Assembly: GCA_033060915.1 (NCBI GenBank)
Contig: CM065393.1
Coordinates: 3,799,501 to 3,863,500 of the forward strand
Source: Euryodendron excelsum
Lineage: Eukaryota; Streptophyta; Magnoliopsida; Ericales; Pentaphylacaceae
Length of the DNA: 64,000 bases
Reading direction: 5' to 3'
Of this stretch, positions 10,671 to 21,730 are shown one piece after another (within the stretch, counting starts at the first letter, position 1; every line of letters starts with the position of its first letter). The notes under the pieces were generated by a model, which was given only the letters and a program-made list of their open reading frames with translations, searched no databases and was not told the origin of the DNA. The translations under genes and the position numbers were made by a program.

Positions 10671-13000
10671 AAAAAAGGTTTTTGAGATATGTTTAGGTTT
10701 TTAGAACCCTAAAATGAACCATGTAGATTCCATTTGACGTTTCAGTTTTCTTAGGCAACCCTGACCATAAGGATGGTTAGGATCATCTTAGGGTTATGAG
10801 TTTCTAAAATTATTTTTAAAAATAGTTCTTTGAAAAATGGTAAGTGTCTAGCCATTTTGGATTGAGACAAGTTTGAAAGAGCTTTTGAAAACATTCTCAG
10901 GTTTGAAAGAGCTTTTGAAAACATTATTAGGAAAATTTTATTTTGTTTCTAAAATGGAAAGGTTTGATTTTGTTTCTAAAATGGAAAGATTTGATTTTGT
11001 TTCCAAAATGAAAAGATTTGATTTGATTTCCAAAATAGAAGGAGTTGAGAAATCTATGATTTTATGTGACGCTTTTTGAAAACAATTCAAGAGAGTCATG
11101 CACTTTTTTTTATAACATAATGCAACAATGATTTTGAAAACCATTTTTGATGCAATGAGTGCAATGATTCAAGAATGAAGGTTAGGGGACAAAGCTAGGG
11201 TTTCCCCGGGCATGAACTTTTAGGGCTTCAAGAAAACAATTCTTGGACCAATATTTGGAAAAACTTTTCAACATGAAATTTAAAGAGGTTAAAAAACTAG
11301 GTTTTGAAAGAGGTGTTTTAGGGCTTAAAACCCTAATATGGACTTTGAGAGTCTCATTGAATATACTACTTCTCTTGAGAAAACCCTAACTATGAAAAGG
11401 TTAAGTTCACCACAAGATTGTGAGTTTGAAAACAAGTTAGGGTTTTGAAACCCTAATGTGAACCTTTGTGTCCACTTTGAATATGTCACATTTCTAGGAA
11501 AACCCTAACCACAAGGAGGTTAGAATCATCCTAGGATTGTAATTTTGAAAGCAAAGCAATAGTAACTAATGCATGAACATGACAGTTGTAACAATGCAAA
11601 GGGTCGTGAACATACAAGGTTTAAAGTTTCACCACATAATCAAGAGGGCCCGAGACCACACCATCGCAAGGTAGACTATAGGAAGACCCCCGACTGGTGA
11701 CCTTCCCAAGGCTTTTCCTAGGCATAGACCCAAGATCCTCTTGTTCCAAGCATACAAGAAGGGGAGGTAGAATATGAGGATTAACATAGAGAATAGTCTA
11801 AGTGGACTACGAGGGAGAATAGAAGGATTAGGAGGGAATAAACTAAAAGTGAAACCCTACCTTGTCTTTAATCTCTTCAACCTTTAATGGAGGCTTTGTC
11901 TTGGACTTGAAAGGCCTTCAAGAGCTTTGAAGGGGCTAGAAGTGACCTTCAATGGAGCTTGGAGGCTAGGGTTTAAAGTGTATAGGCTAAAGACCTTGAA
12001 AGAACTAGGGTTTTTGGGATTTTTTGGGAGTTGCAAAGAGTTTGGCAGAGCTTTGCTGCATTTTTTCTAGACCTTGAATACGCTGGGGGGTGTACTGTAT
12101 TTATAGAAAAAAATCAGAGGAGGTGGCACCACAAGGAGTGGCGCTAGGCTAAAATTTGGCTAAGCACCAGTAAGAGTGGCGCCAAGCCATTTTTTGGCCA
12201 GGCGCCACTACAAGGGGTGCCCCCTCAGTATGGAAGTGATCTCAAAGATTTGATTTGACATTGGGTTGTAAGGAAAAGATCTGGGCGCCACTTGGAGTGG
12301 CTCCAAGCCATTTTTTGGCCTGGCTCCACTACAAGTGGCTGCAGTTCGATTTGAAAAGTTTTCAGGCTGTGAGGCCCAACTGGAAAAGAGATAGGGGCAC
12401 TTGGGAGTATCCCGGGAGTTACCAGTTTGATACCTAAAAACGGTATGGTTGAAAAGGATAATCGGCTTACTAAGGGCAAAACAGTTATTCGAACCTAAAA
12501 ACACTAAAATCGGTCTAGAGTCCACTAGAATGACATTCGAATGTCAGAAGCACTATTAGGAGTATTCCAGAGGATTACTGGTTTGATACCTAGAGCTGGT
12601 GTGGTTGAAAATAATGACCGACCCACTAGGAGCAAAATGGTTATTTGAATCGGGATTCATCGGGATGATCTCAGAATGGATCGGGACGGCATTTAGAGAT
12701 GGAGATACTCATAAGAGTGCCTTGAGGGTTTACTGATTTGATACCCAGAGCTAGTGTGGTTAATGAGGACGATCGGGAGCCTAAGGATAAAATGGTTATC
12801 TTAACCAGGAGTTACCGAAATTGGTCCACAGTTGGTTTGAATGGCATTTTGAGTATGCCTGGCTATCTTGGGATAGTCTTGGAAGGGGTGGACTTACTGC
12901 TATAAATACTTAGGTACTTTCTCGAAGAGCGTGTCAGATTAAATGACGCCTTAAGGGCATTTTGGTCATTCAGCTTCGATTGGGCTTAACTGGCCCAGAA
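10671..13000 (+). repeat. Long gypsy-like repeat, copy B (3' part replaced by LINE)
   Basis: Second, diverged copy of the repeat at 6.4-10.7 kb. The block order is the same: the 'gattttgtttc' run at about 10960-11030, 'atgattttatgt' at 11055, the ~115-bp units at 11345 and 11465, the TATTTATAG element at about 12088, and three ~155-bp tandem units at 12410-12830. It ends near 13.0 kb, where the LINE starts, so the part equivalent to 9-10.7 kb of copy A is missing. Two copies in direct orientation without internal coding sequence suggest tandem LTRs or an element that lost its interior. Confidence 0.5.
12410..12830 (+). repeat. Three ~155-bp tandem units, copy B
   Basis: Units near 12410, 12560 and 12715 repeat 'ga(t/g)tac..ga(t)ttgatacc.agagctggtgtggtt' followed by 'gaccg.cccactaag.gcaaaa.ggttatt'. 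They are homologous to the units at 8100-8515. The three-unit structure thus predates the split of copies A and B. Confidence 0.55.
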
Positions 13001-13134
13001 AGTGATTGATTGACTAGACTATAATTTGAAAGGCTGGTTTAGGTTTTAATGTGTCTATGGAGTTTGAAAGTGAGTTTGGTCGGGCCGGAGATTGCCGAGC
13101 TAGCAAAAAAGGGGTGCTTACACCTATGAAGTTA

Positions 13135-13905
13135 AAAATTCTATTGTGGAATGTGAGGGGTCTTAATGATCCCGAAAAATGGCAAATAGTAAAGCATATG
13201 ATTCGAGAGTGAAAGGCAGATATTGTTTGCTTGTAGGAAACAAAGCTTGAATTAGTGTCCAATGAGGTAGCTAGGAGTTTATGGAGTTCTCGCTTTGTGG
13301 GATGGGATTTTGTTACAGCTAGGGGCACAGTTGAAGGGATCTTGATTGCTTTTGACCATAGAGTGGTTGACAAAAAGGATGCCCTTCTGGGATTGTATTC
13401 AGCGTCGTGCCTTTTCTTAAATGTTGAAGATGGGTTTGAGTGGATTTTCTCAAGAGTATATGGGCCAGTTATGACTGCCAGTAGGAAAGACTTGTGGGTG
13501 GAATTGAAGCAAGCTAAAAGGAAGTGGAAGAAACCCTGGTGTATAGGAGGTGATTTTAATATTATTAGATTTCCAATAGAGAGGAAAGGGTGTGATCATA
13601 TTTCTCTGTCTATGGTGGAGTTTTCTGACTTTATTAAAGCAAACAAGCTGATGGATCTTCCCCTCATGGGTGCCCAATTCACTTGGTGCAACAATAGGGA
13701 AAATCCTTCTCTCTCTCTTGAGGATTGACAGATTCCTTATATCCAGTGACTGGGAGATAAAGTTCTCGAATGTTGCTCAGGTTGCCTTGCCTAGGCCTGT
13801 CTTGGATTATTTGCCTATTATCTTGGACAGTGCTGATGTGCATAAGGGGAGAAGCCCTTTTCGGTTTGAGAACATATGGCTAAAGGTATAGAGCTTTGTG
13901 GACAA
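13135..13905 (+). pseudogene. LINE AP-endonuclease domain remnant
   Basis: The frame starts with the L1 endonuclease opening LLWNVRGLND, then 'ADIVCL' and an 'ETKLE' block separated by in-frame stops. It continues through GWDFVTARGTVEGILIAFD and the catalytic-region motif GGDFNIIRF (about 13,545-13,570) to FTWCNNRENPS. A frameshift near 13,725 moves the reading to RIDRFLISSDWE. The SDH motif expected at the C-terminal end of the domain is replaced (PVLDYLPI). With two early stops, one frameshift and a lost catalytic histidine it cannot encode an active nuclease. Confidence 0.8.
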
Positions 13906-13949
13906 AGTGAGGCAATGGTGGATTAATTTTCAGGTATAAGGTGATCGTA

Positions 13950-15640
13950 GTTATATTGTGGCCCAGAAGTTATGCTTGTTAAAAAATGACATCAAGAGGT
14001 GGAATAAGGTAGAATTTGGCGCCTTATCGATGCAAAAATCTAGAGCTCTGGAGGCTGTTATGCTTTGGGATAGGAAGCAATAAGAAGGAGGATTTTCACA
14101 AGAGGATGTGATCAAGAGGGAAGAAGCAAAAGCGGAGCTGGGCCAAGTTGTGCTAATGGAAGAGATAAGTTGGAGACAAAAGGCTAGAGGCTTATGGCTA
14201 AAGAAGGTGATAGTAACACCAAATTCTTCCATAGGGTGGCCAATGCTCATAGAAGGCATAACTTCATCAGAAGCCTGCTCATTGATGGGGTGGAGACAAC
14301 TAACGAAGAAGAGATCCATAATAGAGAAGTTCAATTTTATAAGCAATTGTATAAAGAAGGATGTCCTAATAGACCTTGGTTAGATAGTTTGGATTTTGCT
14401 ATTATTTTGGAGGTTTACAAAGAAGATCTAGAATTAGGCTTCTTAGAGGAAAAGGTGTTGGGAGTGTTTAAAGCGTGGGATGTGGTTAGATGGGATATTA
14501 TGGATGTGTTTCAGCATTTGTTTGAGCATGGTGTGCAAAGAAGAGCCTCAATGCATCATTCATTATCCTTATTCCCAAAAAAGGAGGAGCTATAGAGTTG
14601 AAGGATTTTAGGCTCATAAGTCTTGTGGGTTGTGTATACAAGTTAATAGTAAAGGTCCTAGCTCCACGGCTTACAGAAGTGGTGGGCAAGGTAATTTTGG
14701 ATTCTCATAATGCTTTTGTGGCGACCGTCAGATCGTGGATATAGTTCTTGTTGCTAATGAAGTAGTGGATTCTAGAATGAGAAGTGGGAACCCAAGAGTC
14801 ATTTGTAAACTAGATATTGAGAAGGCTTATGATCACGTTAGCTGGGAGTTTTTACTCTATGTTCTGGAAAGAATAGGGTTCGGAGCCAATTAGAGGAAAT
14901 AGATTCGGTGGTACATCTTTACAGTCAGACTCTCAGTGCTCGTGAATGGTTCTTCTTCTGATTTCTTCCAGAGCTCCAAGGGATTGAGACAATGGGATCC
15001 TCTATCTCTGTTTCCTTTTATTATTGTCATGGAAGCCTTAGGCAAAATGTTAAGAAAGGCAGAGGATCGTAGGATGTTAAAGGGATTTGAGGTGAACAAT
15101 AGGCATCAAGATGCAGTGAACAATAAGTTTCTTATCTCCTTTTTGCAGATGATACTGTCATTTTCTGCAATGATGTGGAGGAGCAGCTTAGATAATCACA
15201 GTGTGTTCTAATAAGAGTGAGCTAATCCTAGTTGGTGGCATGACAGATCTTCAAGAGATGGCAGATTCTATGGGATTCAAAGTGGGGGCTTTACCCACGA
15301 AGTACTTGGGTTTACCTTTGAGCTCTTTTTTCAAAGCCACAAGGGTGTGACACAGTATAGTTGAGAGGGTGGAGAAAAGGCTTACGGGGTGGAAGAGACA
15401 ATATCTCTCAAAAGGCGGTAAACTTTAATCAAAAGCATATTGTCAAGCTTACAAACTTATTTTATATCTCTATTTACTATGCCTGCTTCAGTGGAGAAAA
15501 GGCTGATAAAGCTTCAAAGCCATTTCTTGTGGGGAGGACGAGGTGAGGAGTTCAAATTTTATCTTGTCGGGGGGAATAATATATGTAAGCCAACGAGCAA
15601 GGTGGGCTAGATATTAGATATTTTCAGCAATTCAACTAGG
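13950..15640 (+). pseudogene. LINE reverse transcriptase domain remnant
   Basis: Recognisable blocks across frames include GDSNTKFFHRVANAHRR (about 14,205), [16 protein letters not shown] (about 14,805-14,850, RT block with catalytic Asp), VLVNGSSSDFF...SKGLRQWDPLS (about 14,937-15,010), and FADDT (TTT GCA GAT GAT at 15,142-15,153) followed by VIFCND. The catalytic FADD tetrad is intact, but frame changes near 14,190, 14,595 and 15,130 and several stops separate the blocks. No long frame spans the domain, so this is a pseudogene. Confidence 0.8.
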
Positions 15641-15784
15641 CCCTATTAGGCAAATGGTTGTGGAGATATATAGAGGAGGAAGGTCATCTATGGAGAAGGG
15701 TGATTGGTGGCAAGTATGGTGTTCTTAATGGATGATGGACCTCTGAGGAAGTAAGGGTTTCTTCTGGGGTGGTGATCACTCTAA

Positions 15785-17140
15785 AATAATGCGATTGATA
15801 TCTGCTAGTGTGCGATTGCGACGCAATAACAATACTTGGTGAAGTCTAAGATTGATCAACAAGGAAAAGGGTTAGCGCATTTAAGAAAAATTCACCTTAG
15901 GTTAGAACTCCCAGAAAAACACTCCAATAAAAAAAATAGTGTTGAGAAGGTTTGATTTATCTAAGCTAAACAATGAAAACAATAAAATAAAGTCTTGAAA
16001 CCAATTGTTTCACTCGAAATTTCAATAGAGGTTTTTGATATCCCAAATAATTAACTATGTCGTGAGTCTTTGATTCAAAAGATTTAGCGATAAAAATAAC
16101 TATTCTTTAATAATCAGATATAGAATAAATCAGGTTCAGAATCATAGATGCAAATCATTGACTTGTTGCCAAGTATAATCAAATATCTAGGTTTTTGTAA
16201 ATATCTACTCTAGATTGAATCAGTTTTAGAATCAAAGATGCATACCATCGATTCGGGCAGTACATATACTGAACATAGGTTCAAGCATAAGTATTATCAA
16301 ACGTAGTCAAACATTTAAGTTTTAGTAGATATCTAGGGTTTGATCTCAAAGAATTAAGAAGAAGAAGATTTAAACATTGAATTTTAATTTACCTCAATTG
16401 TTCATCCAAGATCTTCAATTGATCATCACAATTGATCTCAAGATGAAATCTAGCTACTTATCACCATGATAGATACAAAACATGTATTGAAAACTAAATA
16501 TAATTGCAAGAATTGAATAAAATCTATGAAATCTGATTATAGGAATTGAAAAACTACGAAAAGCTATGAAGTTCTACTCTAAACTACTCTTAAAACTACT
16601 TATAAAACCTAGAAAAATGTAATAATAAAAAGCTCCCTCAAACTAGTCCCAAATCTACCTTAAAAAGGCTGTAAAAGTAAAAAAATTGAAAATGTGTTCG
16701 AACATATGAATAGTACTATTCGAACGGTTAATGTGTTCCGTTTGAATGCATGAACAACACTGTTCGAAGTGAGTTTGAATGGTGGTTACTGTTCACCATT
16801 CAAACGGCATCAAAAACAGTTTGAACGCCTTGCGAACAAACATAATTGAATTCCTCTCGAAAAGTTACATGACATCGATATATTATGGACCCTGGTAGCT
16901 CTTCTGATTTGAGAGATATGGTCTTCTAAATTTTCAACTCTGCATGCTTCAACAGCTGGTACTTTGACAACATCCTCTTGAAACCTTGGCCCGAAATGCA
17001 TCCGAAGTCCTCCAATTTAAGCTCAAAACCTATAAAAATTGAAATAAACTTAATTAATAATAATATATAACTAAAAAGGCATATACAGTCCTGAACTTTA
17101 AGACTAACAAAGCACATGTTAAGATCTTATAATTACACTT
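15785..17140. mobile_element. Insertion of unknown type inside the LINE
   Basis: ORF2 homology stops near 15,785 and resumes at about 17,141 (QMGLWKGIRKDWDEF). The 1.35 kb between is AT-rich and has no recognisable protein. The pentamer 'ataat' occurs at both junctions (about 15,786-15,790 and 17,147-17,151) and could be a target duplication, but the ends do not show TG...CA. The minus frames at 16.8-17.1 kb look like LTR-type translation noise. Possibly a solo LTR or non-autonomous element; class undetermined. Confidence 0.5.
16690..16835. repeat. Cluster of TTCGAA / GTTTGAA motifs with a hairpin
   Basis: In about 140 bp the motif (g)ttcgaac occurs three times (about 16,696, 16,719 and 16,763), with additional 'gtttgaa' variants. 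An inverted repeat 'gaatggtg...caccattc' (about 16,779-16,803) could form an 8-bp stem. The rest of the insertion lacks this density. TTCGAA resembles heat-shock-element half sites, but no function can be claimed. Confidence 0.4.
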
Positions 17141-17800
17141 TTGGAGCATAATCAGATGGGGCTGTGGAAAGGTATTAGGAAAGATTGGGATGAGTTTTCC
17201 AAACAAGTGGCATTTGCTGTGGGTGAAGGAAGCCGTGTTCTTTTTTGGAGGGATGTAAGGTGTAATGATACTCCATTAGCTACGATATTCCAAGATCTAT
17301 ATAACATTGCAACAAACAAGGAAGCAAAGGTCGCAGATTACTTGAGATTCACCAATGCTAGGGTTGTTTGGGAGCCTTTGTTTATCAGGTCCTTTCAAGA
17401 CTGGAAAATAGAGTGTTTTAGAGTTACTTGCTCGCTTGCATAAGGTTGAGGTGCATAGGGGAGCAATGGATATCATGAGGTGGGAGCAATGGATATCATG
17501 AGGTGGAAGCATAACAATGGGAAGTACTTGATTAAGTCCTTTTACTCTCTGATTCTTAGAGGAAAGAGGAGAGGGTTTCCCTCATCAGACATCTGGGGAG
17601 TTGGAGCTCCGACTAAGGTCACTTTTTTTTATGTTGACAGTAGCTCTAAACTCCATCCTCACCATTGATAATTTAGTTAAGAGAGGGTTCAAATTTTCTA
17701 ATTGGTGTTGTATGTGTAGGAAGGCAGAAGAATCGATAGACCACCTGATGCTTTATTGTGAGGTTGTTAAGGAGTTGTGGGACATGCTTTTTTAGTTTGT
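17141..17800 (+). pseudogene. LINE ORF2 C-terminal part with reverse-transcriptase zinc-binding region
   Basis: Reading resumes with QMGLWKGIRKDWDEFSKQ and VLFWRDVRCND, typical of the post-RT region of plant L1 ORF2. After a frameshift and a duplicated 21-bp phrase ('gggagcaatggatatcatgaggt', about 17,459-17,503), the zinc-binding region (zf-RVT type) reads TIDNLVKRGFKFSNWCCMC...ESIDHLMLYCEVVKELW. The Cys/His pattern C-x2-C...H-x4-C is retained. A stop (about 17,794) ends the frame. Confidence 0.75.
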
Positions 17801-18165
17801 GGAGTGTATTCAGTTATGCCTAACTCAGCCTTCAAGCTTTTGGAAAGCTGGAATGTGAGGGGTAGGGTGAATCTAAGAATAAAGTTTGGAGAATAGCTTC
17901 TCTTTGCATCATGTGGTGCATTTGGAGAGAAAAGAATCAGTGCACTTTTGAAGGTATCACCATGGAAGTACATAAATTGAAATCTTATCTGTTGCATAGT
18001 TTTTATTTTTGGTATAAAGGGAATCTCTGTGAATCCTCTTTCTCGCTTATAGAGTTCATTAATTAGCTTAACTTTCGCATTGAGCTCTTTTGATTTGTTT
18101 TTTGTATATAGGATGCGTTCCTTTTAGCGCTTTTTATGATACTTTTACTTATCAAAAAAATTTTT

Positions 18166-18829
18166 TTTTATCAATATTCTTCCATTGACTTGGATCATGA
18201 ATATTTGTAGGAATGCGATCATTTATTTTATTAATATTTTAATTTTTTTTTATGTTTCTTAATGTTTTTCTTCAAGATTTGTTATTTCATTATGTACTAT
18301 TCCGTTGTCTTCTAACTCTTTGGTATCATTTAGGTGTTCATTTATGGAATTTTTACCTAAATTTTTTGTTGTTTTTTTTTTACTATTATTAGTAACAAAT
18401 TTATCAAGTGCTCCTTTTTGAGATTGAATTAAACTTTCTACTCTTCTCTTTTTCTTTCTTTTTCTAAAGTTTTGACAAACCAGATTCGTATTTTTTAGTA
18501 GACATATTTCTTATTTTTGATAAAAATTATTTAGTTATAGAAAGAACACTATCTATAAAAAAAAATATACAATATATAGATGCTTAGAATATATAAAAAA
18601 AAAAAAATTGATATAGAACAATAGAACCTAAATCAAATTTATAGATGCTGGTAAGTAGCTGAATTTGGTACAGTTTCTACAACATAGAAAACAACAAATA
18701 ATTGAATTACTAATATGTTGAATAACAAAAAAAATGTTAACTGACATAAAAAAAATATGATTTTCATTATACAAGTGTTCCTGAATCAAAATTGATTCAA
18801 ATCAACAAAATAATATATTAGTCTTCTAT
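18166..18829. other. T-rich then A-rich non-coding stretch
   Basis: Homopolymer runs of T and A with no frame of interest and no recognisable gene. It separates the LINE tail from the solo LTR. Confidence 0.6.
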
Positions 18830-18834
18830 CCACT
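18830..18834. repeat. Target site duplication CCACT, left
   Basis: The five bases immediately before the LTR start are identical to 20,690-20,694 immediately after the LTR end. Confidence 0.85.
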
Positions 18835-20689
18835 TGTTGAGTCAATGCCTTAATTTTGATGATAACAAAACATGATTTAATGATCTAATAATTCTACTTA
18901 GTGTGCAGATTAATTATTAATTAGATCTTGACTTGAAGCTCATCATAATGGAGGATTTGTGATGCAAAGATTTGAATAAAGAATGAAATGCATGATGAGT
19001 TGATGTATTCTACAAAGTTGATATTATAATAAGATAAATGAATCTTAAGTTGATGAAAATCTTAGATTGAAGATTGATAAGCATGAAAGAATGACATATT
19101 CAACAATGGTGATCTTATAAGAGAATGAAGATAATGGATATCAAGGAAAAAGAATGAAAATGTTAAAAGTCTTTATTGAAAAGATTGGAGACTTTAAAAA
19201 CTTGAAGATATCTTGCAAGAATAGAAGAAGACGAGACCGACTTAAAGATGTGGAAGCTTTCTTAGAAGATTTAAAAGATATCTTGAAGGTATGGAAGAAT
19301 TCACAAGACTTAGAAAGCTTTCTTGGAAGAGTTGTTGAAGTCTATGAAGAAGCTATATTGATTGAAGAATTCTAGAAGAAATCTAGAAATGAAGATATTC
19401 AAAGAAGAATAGAAAATCAGTTGAAAAAACGAAGATTCTAAGTCTTGGAAGCTCTCTTGAAGATCATGATGAAGACTTGGTTAAATGGTTGAAGCATTGA
19501 TGGTGGAAGAGCTCTACAAGTGATTAAAATGAATATAATTTATCTAGAATGGATTGAAGATGTTCTTGGAGACATCTAACTTTGAAGAAGTGTTTGCAAG
19601 CTTTGAAATGCTTAGTTGGGTGATCCTTAAAGAGCTTGAAGATATTGAAGAAGATTGAAGAAATATTGCAAAGGCTAAGGATTTTCGTAAAAGAGTCGAC
19701 TCTTTCGAACAGAGCCTTAGAAATCTGTTGGAGACTCAAAAGAGTTGACTCCTGCTGTAAAAAGAGTCAACTCATTTCAACAGAAAACAAAAATTCTGCA
19801 GACCGCTTAAAAGAGTCAATTCCTGGAGCAAAAGAGTCGACTCATTTGGATAGTGACTTGAAAAATCTGCTGAAATGCAAAAAGAGTCGACTCATTGTAA
19901 AAAGAGTCGACCCCTAGACAGTAACGGCTAGTTTTCTGACAGACGGTATGGGCAAATATACAACCAAAACTTCTCCTATACTTTTCTAACGGCTAGAATC
20001 GATCCATATCTTTAAATACAAGATACATACAACTTCTACATTGATGATTAGAGCAATTATACCATTGAGATCAAGTGTTTGAAGTTGAAAATCTCTTGTG
20101 CCTCACTGCCACATATTTTTGTTGAGTATTTAAAGTTATTCATTGAGTTGTATTTATTCATATACTCACTAGGAGAGTTATCCATTGTATAACCTTTATT
20201 CATTTCACTTGGGTGGGTTTGTAAACTTGTAAGTTTGAGTGTTCTTGGGTAAAAACACTTGTAAGTTTGAGTGAAGCTTGGACAAAATCACTTGTAAGTT
20301 TGAGAGAAGTTTTGACAAAATCTTTTGGGTTTTAAACGCTTGGGAAGAAGCTTTTGTAAGAGTGAGCTGGGCACTTGTAGCAAAACTAGCAGCTGTGTAA
20401 AGAGTGTTACATAGTGAAATTCCTTCAAAAGGATCGAAGAAGAGAGGACGTAGGCAAGGTTAACCGAACCTCTATAAATCTGGTGCTCTTCTCTCTTGCC
20501 TCTGTTTTGCTTATTTGCTCTCTATACATGCTTGCATAGATATATACTTTGATATACACTTTACTTGCTTGATCTATATTTTAATTAATCATTGTAAAAA
20601 TACATAAACTGTTTTCAGTTGCATTATTTGATATAAATTCTATAAAACCCAATTTACCCCCCCTCTTGGGTTGCCTTCTTGGGCTAACA
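18835..20689 (+). mobile_element. Solo LTR of a copia (SIRE-like) retrotransposon
   Basis: A 1,855-bp sequence begins TGTTGAGTCAATG and ends GGGCTAACA, so the ends are TGTT...AACA. It is flanked by the identical pentamer CCACT at 18,830-18,834 and 20,690-20,694, a target duplication of the size made by LTR retrotransposon integrases. No primer site, polypurine tract or coding sequence is present, which identifies a solo LTR left after LTR-LTR recombination. The start 'AATTTTGATGATAACAAAACATGA' resembles that of SIRE-type copia LTRs and of the LTR beginning at 63,889. Strand is inferred from that resemblance. Confidence 0.85.
19690..19912 (+). repeat. Array of AAAGAGTCGACTC-type palindromic motifs in the solo LTR
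   Basis: Seven copies of (a)aagagt(c/t)(g/a)a(c/t)tc lie within about 220 bp. The first, at 19,690-19,705, is a perfect 16-bp palindrome (AAAGAGTCGACTCTTT). Others are near 19,740, 19,760, 19,808, 19,825, 19,881 and 19,898, several carrying GTCGAC. The array lies upstream of the LTR part rich in 'cttgtaagtttgag' repeats (about 20,230-20,310). It may be LTR regulatory sequence; function unknown. Confidence 0.7.
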
Positions 20690-20694
20690 CCACT
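20690..20694. repeat. Target site duplication CCACT, right
   Basis: Matches 18,830-18,834 exactly, which fixes both ends of the solo LTR. Confidence 0.85.
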
Positions 20695-21190
20695 AACATT
20701 CCTGAATCCAATTCAACAAGTAGAATAAAAAATTGAATTTTCATTTCTCCCTCAGTTACTTAGTCACCGAATTAAATTAAGAATAATAAAATTAATTTCT
20801 CTTTCGCAATATTCACCGAATCACACCAATGAAATAGAAAAAATAATTTTTGTAACTTTGTTCCTCATAATTGCTTTTCGGAGTTCACGAATCAAACCAA
20901 CTTAACAAAAAATTTGATTTTCAAACAGAATGTGGATTGGAATAAAAAAAAAAAAACGATTTTTTTTATTTCATCCTAGCAACTACTAGTAAATAACTCG
21001 CAAATAATAAAAAAGTACACTTTATTCAATTTAACAACTCAAAATCATCTAAAGATAACGAATTTTGATAAAAAGAAGTAAATAAAAATTAATCTTTAAA
21101 AAAATTTAAAAATATAACCTGGACAGGCCATTTGATTGATGATGCTATTGGTAATATTTACCAATTTGTTTTTCAGCTTGAAACTTTCAA

Positions 21191-21194
<4 letters not shown>

Positions 21195-21279
<85 letters not shown>
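21195..21279 (+). repeat. Compound (AG)n(TG)n microsatellite
   Basis: About 26 AG units (21,195-21,246) run directly into about 17 GT units (to 21,279). Perfect and long, so probably length-variable. Confidence 0.95.
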
Positions 21280-21281
<2 letters not shown>

Positions 21282-21369
21282 GTTTGACTTATGAACAACT
21301 ATATATTAGAGAGATTGAGAGAGTTATATAGGTTAGATCTCTGACTTTCCGTATACTTGTAATAGTGTG

Positions 21370-21730
21370 TGCAGTGATTTTTTTCTGAAATCGTTTTTTT
21401 TTTCTTTCAAGATAACTAGTGTAATTTATTTGGCTTTTCTTTTCTTTTATTTTCTAGTGGTTTTTTTTTTTGTCCATACCATTTGAATTGAAGGCTTTTT
21501 TGCCCTTTTCTTATGGGTCTTTATTTTTTTTTTCCTATTTAGACTGAGTTTTTTTTTTTCCTTCTTTCTTGTAACTCTGTTTTTCTCGTTTTAAGTTGAG
21601 GCCTTCTTCTTCTTCTCTAGTGGGTTTTTTTTCTTATTTAGATTGGAGTTTCTTGTGAGCCGCTTTTTTTTTTCTCATTTAGACTGAGGTCTTTTACTTT
21701 TTTTCCTGTGGCCTTTTTCTTAATTTTAAA
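21370..21730. repeat. T-rich degenerate tandem repeat
   Basis: Poly-T blocks of 8-13 bases alternate with variants of 'ctatttagactgag' (about 21,530, 21,635 and 21,675) and 'tctagtggg' / 'tcctgtggcc'. The pattern suggests a decayed tandem repeat with a period of roughly 60-130 bp, not simple poly-T. Confidence 0.45.

Larger units (their letters stand above)
13000..18165 (+). mobile_element. L1-type LINE (ORF2 region), broken, with a 1.35-kb insertion
   Basis: ORF2-type domains follow in order: AP endonuclease (13.13-13.9 kb), linker (13.95-14.6 kb), reverse transcriptase (14.6-15.7 kb) and C-terminal zinc-binding region (17.6-17.8 kb). A 3' untranslated tail ends in 'acttatcaaaaaaa' near 18145-18160, as in plant L1 elements. 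Stops and frameshifts are frequent. Sequence at 15,785-17,140 interrupts the ORF2 homology between the RT and the C-terminal part. The 5' boundary with the gypsy-like repeat is uncertain (about 12,990-13,130). No ORF1 was recognised, so it may be 5'-truncated. No target duplication was established. Confidence 0.8.

Noticed and set aside
19154..19917. Plus frames within the solo LTR, rich in Lys/Glu/Asp
   Set aside because: They come from A/G-rich LTR repeats ('gaaga' phrases) and are not a gene.
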